From: CAXXOK01 sp963666755
Lineage (GTDB): Bacteria; Bacillota; Clostridia; Christensenellales; Aristaeellaceae
Assembly (NCBI GenBank): GCA_963666755.2
Contig: CAXXGW010000009.1
Location: 1,860,001-1,924,000 of the forward strand
Direction: 5' to 3'
Length of the DNA: 64,000 bases
Below, one piece after another: positions 27,201 to 34,997 of this stretch. The first letter of the stretch is position 1; each line of letters opens with the position of its first letter. The translations under genes and the position numbers were made by a program. The notes under the pieces were generated by a model. It ran no database searches. It saw only the letters and a program-made list of their open reading frames with translations, and was not told the DNA's origin.

Positions 27201-27450
27201 CGTATAGGGTACGCTCTCGCTGTAAACGGGGAATGTAGAACTCCCGCTTTTCTTTGGGTGCTTTCTCGGCGGTGAATGTTTGTGCAGTGAAAATGAAACG
27301 AAGCTGTTCGATCCCCTCCAGCTGCTCCTTCAGTTCCTGATATGCATACATAGAAAAGCAAGCCGCGGCAATGGAGATGCGGCTTTCTGGAACACAGATC
27401 TTAGAAATATCATCTCGTACGGATCGATTCACATTATCAAAGATTTCCAT
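24223..27450 (-). CDS. SNF2/DEAD-box helicase with PLD-like N-terminal region
   Basis: A 1075-residue protein. The first about 200 residues resemble the phospholipase-D-like domain that precedes helicases in defence loci (ISIAAACFSMYAYQELKEQL), without an obvious HKD pair. The helicase core shows motif I ADSVGLGKTFTA, motif II VIDESHNFRN, motif III LSATPVNNR, and C-terminal motifs IFSAFSDTAEYL, IATDCISEGQNL and QRFGRIDRIGS. It belongs to the HepA/SNF2 branch. AGGAGA precedes ATG 27450. As the first gene of the minus-strand run it likely belongs to the type III system as an accessory translocase. The first 330 bases upstream contain no gene. Confidence 0.9.
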   Translation of the reverse strand: MEIFDNVNRSVRDDISKICVPESRISIAAACFSMYAYQELKEQLEGIEQLRFIFTAQTFTAEKAPKEKREFYIPRLQRERTLYGSEFEVKLRNELSQKAIAKECADWIKRKVTFKSNQTGENMGGFINVESMDASYTYMPINGFTTVDIGCERGNNTYNMVTRMEAPHSGEFIKLFNTIWKDSSKLQDVTQEVLDSITAAYQENSPDFIYFVALYNIFHEFLEDVSEDVLPNEANGFKESVIWGMLYDFQKDAVLAIINKLETYNGCILADSVGLGKTFTALAVIKYYENRNKSVLVLCPKKLTNNWNTYKDNYVNNPIAKDRLHYNVLYHTDLSRDRGTSNGLDLNRLNWGAYDLVVIDESHNFRNGGQSFGEDDDPRDNRYNHLLNRVIRAGVPTKVLMLSATPVNNRFYDLRNQIALAYEGRPELISGKLNIHRTIDEVFRNAQKSFNAWSKMSEASRSTDALLRTLDFDFFEVLDSVTIARSRKHIQKYYNTKDVGTFPERLKPISLRPGLTDLTEAASYNEIYALLNQLNLRIYTPSAYIFPSKLIKYDEGTTALNQVNREQGIRRLMSINLLKRLESSVHAFRLTLSRIKNLIDETVQSIDSYRSGSQTLDLPTIGNVEELDEDDQNTELFTIGKKVKIDLADMDYQTWRSDLSADLDTLDELSRLIRNITPQHDEKLQQLLSLIADKMTRPINEGNQKILIFSAFSDTAEYLYEHVSAYVKETFGLDTALVTGDVEGRTSLPKLRTDLNTVLTLFSPKSKDKQLLLPNSTAVLDVLIATDCISEGQNLQDCDFCVNYDIHWNPVRIIQRFGRIDRIGSTNKVIQLVNFWPDLSLDEYINLKSRVETRMRISVMTSTGDDDLINPEEKGDLEYRKRQLQTLQDTVLDIEDMVTGISIMDLGLNEFRLDLLDYMKHRPDVERAPHGMHAVVAATEDAPPGVVYVLRNVNGSVNIAGQNQLHPFYLVYMAGSGTVVVDHLSPKKLLDKLRLLCRGHAEPNARLCSQFNRETKDGKDMRKYSALLGDTISSILQATEQTEIDSLFRPGGTAALTGSIQGLNDFELICFFVVK

Positions 27451-27780
27451 TATGTCTCCTGCACAGTTATTCACTTGTAAAAATAGTAGATCAGAAGAAT
27501 TATATCACGAGCATCAATCTTTGGCTAATAGAATCTCTGCAGATATCCTAGCTGATCCAGTTCGCTATGCCGGACCAGGGTACCAATATCATACCATGTT
27601 TACTGTTTTCGAGTTTTCCCCCCTTTCCTAAAAATCGCTCTTGGAGGGAAGAGGAGCCTCCCTCCGGTCTGTGACCCCCCGAAAACCCAAACGGCATAAG
27701 GGGGGGACCCTTTTCAAAGGCTGCTGCCAGCGCTTGAAAGAGGCCCCCTCTGTGCGTTCTGTTTTAGGAGCACCCGGCGT
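27451..27780. other. Gene-free region upstream of the defence operon
   Basis: The defence-operon promoter should lie here. Poly-C/poly-G tracts at about 27618-27626 and 27681-27709 give a GC-rich, low-complexity stretch. I found no tRNA fragment or convincing coding frame, and no clear boundary of the element to the right. Confidence 0.4.
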
Positions 27781-27985
27781 CTTTCCTCCCGCTGGAACAC
27801 CAGCGCCTCGGTGCTGGAAACCCAAGTGCTGCGGTAGTTTTCGACGCTGGCATGCCGGTACTAGTCGGTAGTCCTGTCCAACACTTGCTCAGTGGTCAGC
27901 GCATGCAGGTTTTATATCAAAAAGCAGGGCATTTTGAGCCTTTTTTCGTGGTGCTTTGCACAATAGTGAAGGAGGTATCGCGGAT
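27781..27985 (-). pseudogene. Decayed second copy of the sigma-factor 3' end
   Basis: The minus strand matches 28892-29095. Both contain the block YRSTWVSSTEALVFQREE, and the copy reads HALTTEQVLDRTTD with stops before and after it, against RALATERLLDRTTD in the fuller gene. DNA similarity starts at CTTTCCTCCCGCTGGAACA. Two in-frame stops and loss of the 5' portion show that this is a remnant of duplication. Confidence 0.85.
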
Positions 27986-28055
27986 GTACATGCACAACAT
28001 ACAGCGCCTCGCCGTGATTCACGACGAGGCGCTGTGCCGGATGCTCAACTGCTGA
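27984..28055 (+). other. Possible 23-codon ORF with internal hairpin
   Basis: GGAGG at 27971-27975 lies 8 bases before ATG 27984, which opens a 23-codon frame ending at TGA 28053-28055. Within it 28001-28016 (ACAGCGCCTCGCCGTG) pairs with 28020-28035 across a 3-base loop, with one G-T pair. It may be a leader peptide, a small RNA or a terminator on either strand. The remaining stretch to 28300 has no recognisable gene. Confidence 0.35.
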
Positions 28056-28300
28056 TGGCATCAAGTCTGCAATGATCCTAAAGAAAGATATCACGGTTGC
28101 CCGGACGCATACCGATTCATAAAGTACACCTACCCTTTGCCAGTAACTTCTGTGGCAGCCGTGACGAGAGAACTGCCATCTAGCGTGGTATGAGTGTGTA
28201 ACTCGAACAGCTGCATGCTGACGATAGCACGCCGTGCAGGTAAATTGCAGCGCGCGCCTTTACCGCAATGGCATCCATCCCGCTGCGCCTATTCCAATAA

Positions 28301-28840
28301 TCACTTCTCACCGGTATCCCCACCGTTTTGCGTAAGGAGCTTGGCAAGAGCGAGCAAGCTGCTGTCGCTGCCCTCCAGGCTTTCAGCAAAGTGAACACGC
28401 GGTGCGTCTGCTTCAACCCTGCTGTTCAACCCAATGCTCGTGGCATCCGGATGCAAGAGGTTGCCGGTCAGTGCTTCCATCTTACGATTTGCCAGCTGCA
28501 AGCCACGAGCAATCACCGCGTCCGGCTGGTTCCACTGTTCCTCCAACCGGATCAGGTGGCGGCGGACTTCCCCGCCCTTGCCGGTGCGCTGGAGCATGCA
28601 TAGCTCCTTTGCCATGGCGACCGTCAGCAGATGGTGTGCGGATTGTTGAGGCATTATAGCCCCATCCGCACAGCACTCGTTTTTCAGCACCGTCTCAAAG
28701 TCTTTCCCTTCCTCAAATCCATATTCGCACATGTGTTTGAACCAATCGTTGTATCTGGTTTCGATTCCCAACCGTTCATGCAGCTCACGTCCACGGATGG
28801 GGAACTCGCCAGCGTCCTCAATATGGATCAGGTCCATCAT
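28301..28840 (-). CDS. Phage antirepressor, AntA-like
   Basis: The 179-residue protein has an AntA/AntB-like N-terminal domain: FPIRGRELHERLGIETRYND, then WFKHMCEYGFEEGKDFETV. The middle is helical (HHLLTVAMAKELCMLQRT, a sequence typical of AntA domain ends) and the C-terminal part is variable. Antirepressors bind and inactivate phage repressors. ATG 28840 follows purine-rich AGGAAAGG. It is the last gene of the minus-strand operon that begins near the repressor switch at 41.6 kb, which may be its regulatory target. The absence of a known second domain suggests a short form. Confidence 0.85.
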   Translation of the reverse strand: MMDLIHIEDAGEFPIRGRELHERLGIETRYNDWFKHMCEYGFEEGKDFETVLKNECCADGAIMPQQSAHHLLTVAMAKELCMLQRTGKGGEVRRHLIRLEEQWNQPDAVIARGLQLANRKMEALTGNLLHPDATSIGLNSRVEADAPRVHFAESLEGSDSSLLALAKLLTQNGGDTGEK

Positions 28841-28871
28841 CCTTTCCTGCCCCTCCTTCGTGTTGTCGATC

Positions 28872-29563
28872 CTATTTGTTAAGACGATTGCGCTTTTCCT
28901 CCCGCTGGAACACCAGCGCCTCAGTGCTGGAAACCCAAGTGCTGCGGTAGTTTGTGATGCCGACATGCCGGTGCCAGTCGGTAGTTCTGTCCAGCAATCT
29001 CTCGGTGGCCAGCGCACGCAGATGCTTGTCCAAAAACAGGGCCGTTTTCGCCTTTTTCCGGGTGTTTTTGCGGAGATGACAGTAGCGCCGCAGACCTTCG
29101 CTGCATCGTCCAGGGAGCGCCCCTGCAGGTCGCACAGGCGTACCAGCGAGCGCTGTTCCTCCGGCAACCGGTCGACAGCCGCGCGCACCGCCTGCACCAG
29201 CTCCTTGCGCTGTGCGTCGGCCTCAAGGTCCACATCGGCGGCCACCGTATCACCCAGCGTCGGTTCCTCGCCTTCTGCAAGCGGCGCGTCCAGCGACAAC
29301 TCCAGCATCCGGACCCTCGGCAGCTTTCGGTGCAGGGACAGCATCAGCCGAATCTCCTGCCGGATATAATAGGCCGCCCAGTTGGCAAAGCTGCCCTTGC
29401 TGTCATCGTGGGTCGAAGCTGCCTGCATCAGCCCGATGTACCCGGTCTGCATCAGATCATCGATGTCGATCGCCGGGTCATGCTCGCATGCGCCCAGATA
29501 CCTGCGTGCAATCGTATATACCAGTCCGCGGTTCTGCTCGCAGACCTCCGTCCAGTTGACCAT
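28872..29563 (-). pseudogene. Frameshifted sigma-70 family factor
   Basis: ATG 29563 behind AGGAGG starts a sigma-70 region 2 (GLVYTIARRYLG, DIDDLMQTGYIGLMQAA, FANWAAYYIRQEIRLML), followed by a helical linker and the start of region 4 (DRLPEEQRSLVRL, AAKVCGATV). At about 29075-29085 the meaningful reading jumps by -1 to a second frame (RKNTRKKAKTALFLDKHLR, then STWVSSTEALVFQREE) ending at 28872. Both parts are otherwise open, so this is either a recent indel, a sequencing error or an unusual frameshift. The A5 run there is not a canonical slippery heptamer. Such phage sigma-like factors often control element genes. Confidence 0.8.
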
Positions 29564-29611
29564 TGGTCGCGCCTCCTGTATACTGAGTGTAGTGCAGTAC
29601 AGGAAACGCAG

Positions 29612-29641
29612 CCCCGACCGTGTGGGAAGATACGGTCGGGG
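29612..29641. terminator. Hairpin between sigma factor and 29658 gene
   Basis: CCCCGACCGT (29612-29621) pairs perfectly with ACGGTCGGGG (29632-29641) over a 10-base loop. On the plus strand CGTTTTC follows; on the minus strand the T-run is weak. It lies within a minus-strand operon and may act as a processing or attenuation site. Confidence 0.6.
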
Positions 29642-29657
29642 CGTTTTCATACCCCCG

Positions 29658-29996
29658 CTAGACCAGCGGCAACAGGCTGTTGTCGATCGGGATGGACTTC
29701 TCCAGCTGCGCGGCGTACTTGGCGTAGGTGTTCGCCAGCCGGTCATAGGTCATGACCACCGCCGAGGGTTTCTGCGGGGGCAGCGTGCCCGTGCCCACCG
29801 GGCCGCTTTCCGAGATGATCTCGCGCAGCTCGCGCAGGGTCACCGCCAGAAAGGCAATCTCCCGCACCAGCATGTCGCAGGCGACGCGGTGCGAGCTGTC
29901 CACATGCTCCAGCCGGTCTGCGATCCCGGCACTGATCCGCTCATACTCCGCTGTTTCCAAAGCGATACGTTCGACCTCCGTATACACTGCCGTCAT
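29658..29996 (-). CDS. Hypothetical protein of the element
   Basis: A 112-residue, mainly helical protein that I do not recognise. AGGAGGG lies 7 bases before ATG 29996, which supports translation. The N-terminal two thirds are amphipathic (DSSHRVACDMLVREIAFLAV), and the C-terminus contains MTYDRLANTYAKYAAQLEKS, reminiscent of helices in small terminase-like proteins; this similarity is too weak to name it. It lies between parB and the sigma-factor gene in the minus-strand operon. Confidence 0.6.
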   Translation of the reverse strand: MTAVYTEVERIALETAEYERISAGIADRLEHVDSSHRVACDMLVREIAFLAVTLRELREIISESGPVGTGTLPPQKPSAVVMTYDRLANTYAKYAAQLEKSIPIDNSLLPLV

Positions 29997-30048
29997 GATA
30001 AGCCCTCCTGTCGCGCGCTTTGGTCACATCACTCCGAAATCGTGTGGG

Positions 30049-31086
30049 TTACTGACCCGCCAGTGTTTCGAGCAGCCGCGCCGCACTTATACACGTCGCG
30101 CGGATGTTGACCTCGTTGCCGTCATCGTCGCAGACCGCATCGAATGGGATACCTGCCGAAGCCTTGCGCAGCTGCCGCGCAAGGCGTTTCGCCTCCGCCG
30201 TGCGCTCGCTGTGGAGGATGTCCTCCGACACTCGCCTGCCGGGCGCGGGCGCTGGCTCCGCTGCTTGCACAGGCAACTGCACAGACTGCGGCAGAGGTTC
30301 CAGAGCAGGGATTTGCGCAGGCGGTTGGAGGTCTTCCGGACGCGGCGGTTCATACTGCACGACCGGCTTGTTCAGCTTACGGTCACGCGCCTCCTGCACT
30401 GCACGCCTGACCGCGTCCGACTTTCCGGAGCGGTGTTCCGCCAGCGCCTCCGCCTGCGTGGCTGTGGGCAGCGTGCTCGCGTCATATGCGGTCGAGATGC
30501 CAATAGCGCCATTGGCGAACTCCTGTTTGAACCCGTCGTTCAGACGCTCGTTGATGCTCTCCATCCTCGCCATCTGCGTCGGGCTGACACTGAGCATCTC
30601 AGCCACGATATCGCGCATCCGGCCCTGAAAGGAGTACCCTTCTGAGCGCAGCTGCCTGAACAGTTCCTTGATGCGCCCGGCCTGATACGTTTTTTCGTAG
30701 TCCGTCAGCTCCCGGGCAGTGGCGTTGGCGTAGATCAGGCGAAGCTCTGTGAGCGTTTCGCTCTCCGCCTCCGCCACCTTGCAGGGTACGGTGGCAAACT
30801 TCAAGGCGTTGGCTTCATGCAGCAGCAGGCAGGCGCGATACCGGCGTTCGCCGGAGATGATCTCATACCGTCCCTCCGCATCCATCGGCTTCACCAGCAG
30901 GTCGTGCATCAGGCCCATGGATTCGATACTCGCCGCCAGTGCCTCAATGTCGCGGATACCATAGACGTTCTTGGTACTGGGCTTAAGCAGTCCGATGGGG
31001 ATATCCTTCGCCTCAAAGCGCTGGGCGTGCTTCTCCAGTTTGCTTTGGGCGTTCATGAGCTCGCTCAGGCTGAATCCCTTGGCCAT
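30049..31086 (-). CDS. ParB-family partition protein
   Basis: The 345-residue protein has the ParB CTPase/N-terminal domain (GLMHDLLVKPMD, then the ISGERRYRAC motif) and a central HTH region (MLSVSPTQMARMESINERLN). A Pro-rich linker (EPPRPEDLQPPAQIPALEPL) and a C-terminal helical domain follow. AAAGGGTG precedes ATG 31086. It follows parA and a set of dyads that probably include the centromere site. Together these form a type Ia-like partition module for a replicon that exists at least transiently outside the chromosome. Confidence 0.93.
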   Translation of the reverse strand: MAKGFSLSELMNAQSKLEKHAQRFEAKDIPIGLLKPSTKNVYGIRDIEALAASIESMGLMHDLLVKPMDAEGRYEIISGERRYRACLLLHEANALKFATVPCKVAEAESETLTELRLIYANATARELTDYEKTYQAGRIKELFRQLRSEGYSFQGRMRDIVAEMLSVSPTQMARMESINERLNDGFKQEFANGAIGISTAYDASTLPTATQAEALAEHRSGKSDAVRRAVQEARDRKLNKPVVQYEPPRPEDLQPPAQIPALEPLPQSVQLPVQAAEPAPAPGRRVSEDILHSERTAEAKRLARQLRKASAGIPFDAVCDDDGNEVNIRATCISAARLLETLAGQ

Positions 31087-31106
31087 ACGGTTCACCCTTT
31101 CCGAAT

Positions 31107-31183
31107 TGTGTCCGATTCGGACACATCCATGTGGAAAAGTGGAGGTTTTCCACAATTCATCCTAACGTGACCGAATCGGTCAC
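31107..31183. promoter_or_regulatory. parS-like dyads between parA and parB
   Basis: Three dyads occur in 77 bases. TGTGTCCGA-T-TCGGACACA (31107-31125) is a perfect dyad with one central base. TGTGGAAAA (31130-31138) pairs with TTTTCCACA (31146-31154). GTGACCGA-A-TCGGTCAC (31167-31183) is another perfect dyad and overlaps the parA stop. The first and third share the CCGA-N-TCGG core, so they may be ParB-binding sites. Binding is inferred, not shown. Confidence 0.65.
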
Positions 31184-31974
31184 ACGCCCTGCCCCTCCGC
31201 CCTGCGCAGGTATTCCCCGGTCAGCGCCTTGTAGTCCTTCGCCGCCGTACTGCTGCCCGCGTACACCGCCAGCGGCGCGCCCGCGAAGGTGCTCTCGTCC
31301 ACGCGCACGGTCTTGCGGATGGCGGTCGCCAGCAGCGGCACGCCCGCGTGCTGCTCCAGCCATGAAAGCCCTTGCGTATTCACGTTGTTCTGCTGGACCA
31401 TCGTCGCAAAACACCCCTGCACGGTGATCCCGGCGTTGAACTCACGCACCTCGTCCACCTGTTCCAGCAGCTGTTCCAGCCCGTCAAAGGCGAACTTGTC
31501 GATCTTGATGGGGATCAGCACATCGTCGCTGGCTACCAGCGCGTTGATCACGCTCATGTTGAGGTCGGGCGCATTGTCGATCACGCAGTAGTCGTACCCC
31601 TCCGCCACCGTGAGCAGGGCTTTGCGCAGCCGCGTCTGCTGTACCCAGCTGCAATCCAGCAGAATCTCCTTGTTGGCCCGCAACAGGGTCATGTTCGCGG
31701 GCAGCACGTCCAGGAGCACCGGTGCGCCGTCCTTGCCGCTGATGACCGACCGGATGGCCGTTTTCACGTCGAAGCCCTTCACGGTCAGCACTTCGGAGAT
31801 ACCGAGCTTGTCATAGCTGTGGACACTGAAGAACTTGCTCGTGTTGCCCTGCTTGTCGTTGTCGATCAGCAGCACGCGCTTTTGGTGAACGCTCGCCAGT
31901 GTATAGGCGATGTTGATCGCACTGATGGTCTTTGCCACTCCGCCCTTGAGGTTGATGATGGACAGTGTACGCAT
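31180..31974 (-). CDS. ParA-family partition ATPase
   Basis: The 264-residue protein contains the deviant Walker A IINLKGGVAKTISA near the start, Walker A' LLIDNDKQGNTS, and the Walker B-like YCVIDNAPDLNMSV, which define ParA/Soj ATPases. No N-terminal HTH is present, so it is of the short type. AAGGAAGGA precedes ATG 31974; a longer in-frame extension lacks support. It is followed by the dyads and parB. The 228 bases upstream (to 32202) contain no recognisable gene. Confidence 0.95.
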   Translation of the reverse strand: MRTLSIINLKGGVAKTISAINIAYTLASVHQKRVLLIDNDKQGNTSKFFSVHSYDKLGISEVLTVKGFDVKTAIRSVISGKDGAPVLLDVLPANMTLLRANKEILLDCSWVQQTRLRKALLTVAEGYDYCVIDNAPDLNMSVINALVASDDVLIPIKIDKFAFDGLEQLLEQVDEVREFNAGITVQGCFATMVQQNNVNTQGLSWLEQHAGVPLLATAIRKTVRVDESTFAGAPLAVYAGSSTAAKDYKALTGEYLRRAEGQGV

Positions 31975-32202
31975 GTGGAGTTCCTTCCTTCTCGCCGCCA
32001 GAGGCGGCTTATTTACTTTCGTTTCCGCTCCCTGTTCTGAGGATGGTCGGCGCTGGACACAGCGCGCTTGAATGCATCGCAAGCGGTATCCCTCAAGCAC
32101 CGTGCCCGGTAGAAATGCGTGTTGCTGCCGTGGTAACAACGGCGCTGTTCGCCATTCGGCTCATGGAACGCCCGACACAGCCAGAGGCAACCGGCGCAGG
32201 TG

Positions 32203-32844
32203 TTACGCGCTTGGCTGGCCATCCGTGCCACGCTCCTTCAGGTTCGCGTCCTGTCCGGACCCCTCGTCCTCCATGCGGTACAGGATGGGCTCCAGATCGC
32301 CGAGCACCGACCGCAGCAGGGTCATGCGCTCACGGGCGACCGCAAGGGCGGTCTCGTCCCCGTGCCAGCTGCCGTCCGTGCCGGTGTGTCCTTCCCGGTG
32401 TACTTTACGTTCCAACGCCTCCACAACGTGGTACTCGCTGTCCAGACGGTCGGCCAGCGCCTGAAGATCATCAACGCAGGCTTTCAGGGGATGCGTAGCG
32501 GCAGCTTTCCGGCGACCTTGGCTGTTGCCCTTCGCGCCTTGCCGAAGTCTGTTCTGCCTGCGCAGGCGGTCTCTTCTGCGCTGTTTGTGTACGCCATACA
32601 TGTAGCCAAACAGGAAAAGCTTCATCGTCAGCGTGAGTGCGGATTCCTGTTGGGACATCGCTGTCATGATTGCCGTGGTCTCCAGGGGAAGCGGCATCCT
32701 GCCCGTGATCCACAGAATGTCGCGCGCGATGCCGTCGGTGGCGAGCCGATGATGTGGGGTCTTTCCTTGCATCCAATCGGCATACAGGGCGCCGTCGCGG
32801 TTTGCGAGTCCGTCCTTCTGGTTGTGAACTGTCCTGTGCGGCAT
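32203..32844 (-). CDS. Hypothetical protein of the element
   Basis: The 213-residue protein is not recognised. AAGGAGG precedes ATG 32844. Its middle has an apolar segment (LTLTMKLFLFGYMYGVH) followed immediately by a strongly basic stretch (KQRRRDRLRRQNRLRQGAK), and the C-terminus is a helical region that could form a coiled coil (DDLQALADRLDSEYHVVEAL). Basic and helical features suggest nucleic-acid or membrane association, but no function is claimed. It lies between parA and the replication gene. Confidence 0.55.
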   Translation of the reverse strand: MPHRTVHNQKDGLANRDGALYADWMQGKTPHHRLATDGIARDILWITGRMPLPLETTAIMTAMSQQESALTLTMKLFLFGYMYGVHKQRRRDRLRRQNRLRQGAKGNSQGRRKAAATHPLKACVDDLQALADRLDSEYHVVEALERKVHREGHTGTDGSWHGDETALAVARERMTLLRSVLGDLEPILYRMEDEGSGQDANLKERGTDGQPSA

Positions 32845-32871
32845 GATGGGGACCTCCTTCATGTGATGATT

Positions 32872-33102
32872 TCATGAAACAGCACGCCTGCTGTTCATCC
32901 GGCGCGCCAGCTTCCGCGCGCCTTTCAGCGTCCTGCGCAGCCGGTGCCACGGTATATCGTGCAGGCTTTCCAGCCCTATCAGGTCGAACAGCCGGTAGCG
33001 CCAGAACCGCCCGCCGACGATGCGCACCTTTACCGGGTACCACCGCTCCCACCCGTCCGTGACCGTCCAGCAGATTTTGCCTCTCCGCCGCCATCCGAGC
33101 AC
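32872..33102 (-). CDS. Small basic hypothetical protein
   Basis: The 76-residue frame starts at GTG 33102, seven bases after GGAGGG, and overlaps the 3' end of the Rep gene by 73 bases. It contains many Trp and Arg residues (KICWTVTDGWERWYPVKVRI, GGRFWRYRLFDLIGL, KGARKLARRM). No domain is recognised. The placement just before the parA region suggests a replication- or partition-related accessory, but it may also be a non-functional alternative frame. Confidence 0.5.
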   Translation of the reverse strand: MLGWRRRGKICWTVTDGWERWYPVKVRIVGGRFWRYRLFDLIGLESLHDIPWHRLRRTLKGARKLARRMNSRRAVS

Positions 33103-33974
33103 CGCGCATCCCTCCGATTCTCCGGTCTGTTCAGTTTCCGAAGCCGAACGTAGATATAGACGCCGGTCACAAAATCGCTGCGTTTGACCTGACAGTCGAG
33201 AAACTCGTGATCCGGATAGAGCTTGGCAAAGATGGCGGGCGCGTTCTCCTCCGCCGCCTGCGCGATGCGCTCGGCCTTGCGGATGCTCAGCTTTGTGTCC
33301 GAAACGGTGATGATCGGCTCCTTCAGATTCCGGCTGCAGAAGTACCGCTTCGCGCCTTCCGGTTCCTTGAGCAGGTAGTGGGCGAGAGCGGTATATCCGA
33401 AGCGGTCGGCCTGCAGGCGGTCGGTACGGACGCGCCCTTTCCGCCAGATGCGCTCCAGCTCCTCGCGGGACAGGCCGCAGCTGATCACGATATGATGATG
33501 CAGCCGCTTCTGTCGGCTGCCTTCGCGCTTGCCCTCGGATACGCCCATGTACTTGGGTGGTGGCAGACCCTGCTTTTTACAGGCGTACTTAACCCGGCGC
33601 AGGTAGTTCTGCACATCGCGCTGCGCCTGGGTGGCGTCGGGCAGGGTATCGTCCTGATAGGTCAGGTCGATACGGTAGTCCCGATCGCAGAAGTTGGCAT
33701 TCATCTTCCGTTCAAAATACTTGCGTGCGTTGCGGGCATTCGCCCGCGCGATGGCCTCCGGCGACTTGCGGATCGGGCTGCCGTCCGGAAAGGTCGGTGC
33801 GGTTGACCAGACCGGGAACGATTCCACCTCCACCTGATCGCCCGACCGGATGGTTTTCGTCCGATACAGGAGAATGGTGCCGCAGGTCAACCCGACATGG
33901 GGCAGCAATAAACGCATCAGGTCCATAGCCCCCGAGTTCTCAGGCGCCAGCCATTCCTCTTCCAAATGTTTCAT
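33030..33974 (-). CDS. Rolling-circle-type HUH replication protein
   Basis: A 314-residue Rep-like endonuclease. The key motif is RLHHHIVIS at about residue 165, the HUH metal site, preceded by MGVSEGKREGSRQK. A candidate catalytic Tyr lies in GYTALAHYLLKEP about 30 residues later. The N-terminus has the tRDYRIDLTYQ-type strand of these proteins. It would nick a single-strand origin and start rolling-circle replication of an excised circle. GGGAGGA precedes ATG 33974. The 330 bases upstream may contain its origin. The C-terminal tail is basic and likely disordered. Confidence 0.85.
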   Translation of the reverse strand: MKHLEEEWLAPENSGAMDLMRLLLPHVGLTCGTILLYRTKTIRSGDQVEVESFPVWSTAPTFPDGSPIRKSPEAIARANARNARKYFERKMNANFCDRDYRIDLTYQDDTLPDATQAQRDVQNYLRRVKYACKKQGLPPPKYMGVSEGKREGSRQKRLHHHIVISCGLSREELERIWRKGRVRTDRLQADRFGYTALAHYLLKEPEGAKRYFCSRNLKEPIITVSDTKLSIRKAERIAQAAEENAPAIFAKLYPDHEFLDCQVKRSDFVTGVYIYVRLRKLNRPENRRDARCSDGGGEAKSAGRSRTGGSGGTR

Positions 33975-34304
33975 AGTTCCTCCCTGCTGCTGTCAGGGGG
34001 GCGCTGCCCCCCGCCCCGCTGGGCTGCGGCCCCAGACCCCGTTAAGACCCCCTGCTCGCGCCTGCGGCGCGGTGGGCGGCTGCGCCGCCTGATGACCTGC
34101 CCTGTGAGAAAGATCATCCTTGCCGGGGGAACGATCCCATGTGAACCTGTCGCTGCAAATCTAATACCTATTACAAGGCCGCTAAACAAGCCTGTCAGCC
34201 TGTGAGAACCCACGCTCCGCCTGTGTTGCCAAATACTGGGCGAAGCATGCGATGCGGTTGTAGGAGGCGCTGCCGACCAGTTGGATCAACAGCGCCCCAT
34301 TGGG
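33975..34304. other. GC-rich intergenic region, possible origin
   Basis: This stretch between the MazG-like and rep genes starts with a GGGGGG-CGCT-GCCCCCC hairpin (about 33995-34012), then a run of C/G-rich short repeats to about 34090. A less GC-rich part (about 34145-34200) has several CCTGT- and CTGTGA-like words. Origin function is suggested by position next to rep only. Confidence 0.4.
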
Positions 34305-34997
34305 TCAGATTGCCTTGCCCCCGTGCCGGTAGGGGCGGGTGAGGTTATACGCATGCTTGAGCCGGATGCACTCCATGAGCGTGGTGTCGCTGTGACGGCG
34401 GATGTAGTCGCCGATCAGGAGGATGCACTCGGCAAAGTAGCTCTCGGTGCGGCGTCCAGCCTTGTCCGGCTCGACACGGTACTCCGCGTGGGCGCTGGAA
34501 ATGACCTCGTGGAGATAAGCCAGCAGGTCGGCCAGGGGAGCATCGCCGCTCTCCTGCCGCAGGAACGCGCGGGCATAGCTGCACAGGAGGGCTGGGGTGT
34601 GCTCCATGGCTGCGGCGATATCCAGTTGTTCATGGCCGCAGAAGTCCAGCATCCGGATCACCGCGTCCGTCAGCTCGATGGCGATACCCTCCGGCTTCCT
34701 GCTTTTGTGGTAGCACCGATCATTCTCCAAGGCTTTATCGATGCATGTGCCGCCCTCGTTTTCCTCTTCCCAGCACACGCTGCCATCGTTGCACGGGTAA
34801 TACACCATCGGGCGGTGGTTGCGGAATTCCTCCCAAGCCTCGGACAGCTCGGCGTGGATATTCACGAGTACGGATGCCATGGACGGTGCTTGTTTATACC
34901 AGCCGTGATCGACGGCATTCTGGTGCATTTCCTCCGCCAGCTGGTTCCAGTCGAGGCGCGTTGTGGTGTCCGGAGTATCAGTCATCGGTTGATTCAT
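34305..34997 (-). CDS. MazG-like NTP pyrophosphohydrolase
   Basis: The 230-residue protein fits the all-alpha NTP pyrophosphatase superfamily. IHAELSEAWEEFRN provides the first ExxE metal pair and IAIELTDAVIRMLDFC the second ExxD pair, as in MazG/dUTPase-like enzymes. Helical linkers and the closing RPYRHGGKAI, a C-terminus common in such phage-borne enzymes, complete it. It may clean up non-canonical nucleotides or lower alarmone levels during replication of the element. AAGGAGAA precedes ATG 34997, and it overlaps the end of the upstream gene by 20 bases. Confidence 0.75.
   Translation of the reverse strand: MNQPMTDTPDTTTRLDWNQLAEEMHQNAVDHGWYKQAPSMASVLVNIHAELSEAWEEFRNHRPMVYYPCNDGSVCWEEENEGGTCIDKALENDRCYHKSRKPEGIAIELTDAVIRMLDFCGHEQLDIAAAMEHTPALLCSYARAFLRQESGDAPLADLLAYLHEVISSAHAEYRVEPDKAGRRTESYFAECILLIGDYIRRHSDTTLMECIRLKHAYNLTRPYRHGGKAI

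Noticed and set aside
29075..29085. Programmed -1 frameshift in the sigma-factor gene
   Set aside because: The A5 run does not form a canonical X-XXY-YYZ slippery site in the zero frame, and no stimulatory stem was evident, so a mutation or read error is simpler.
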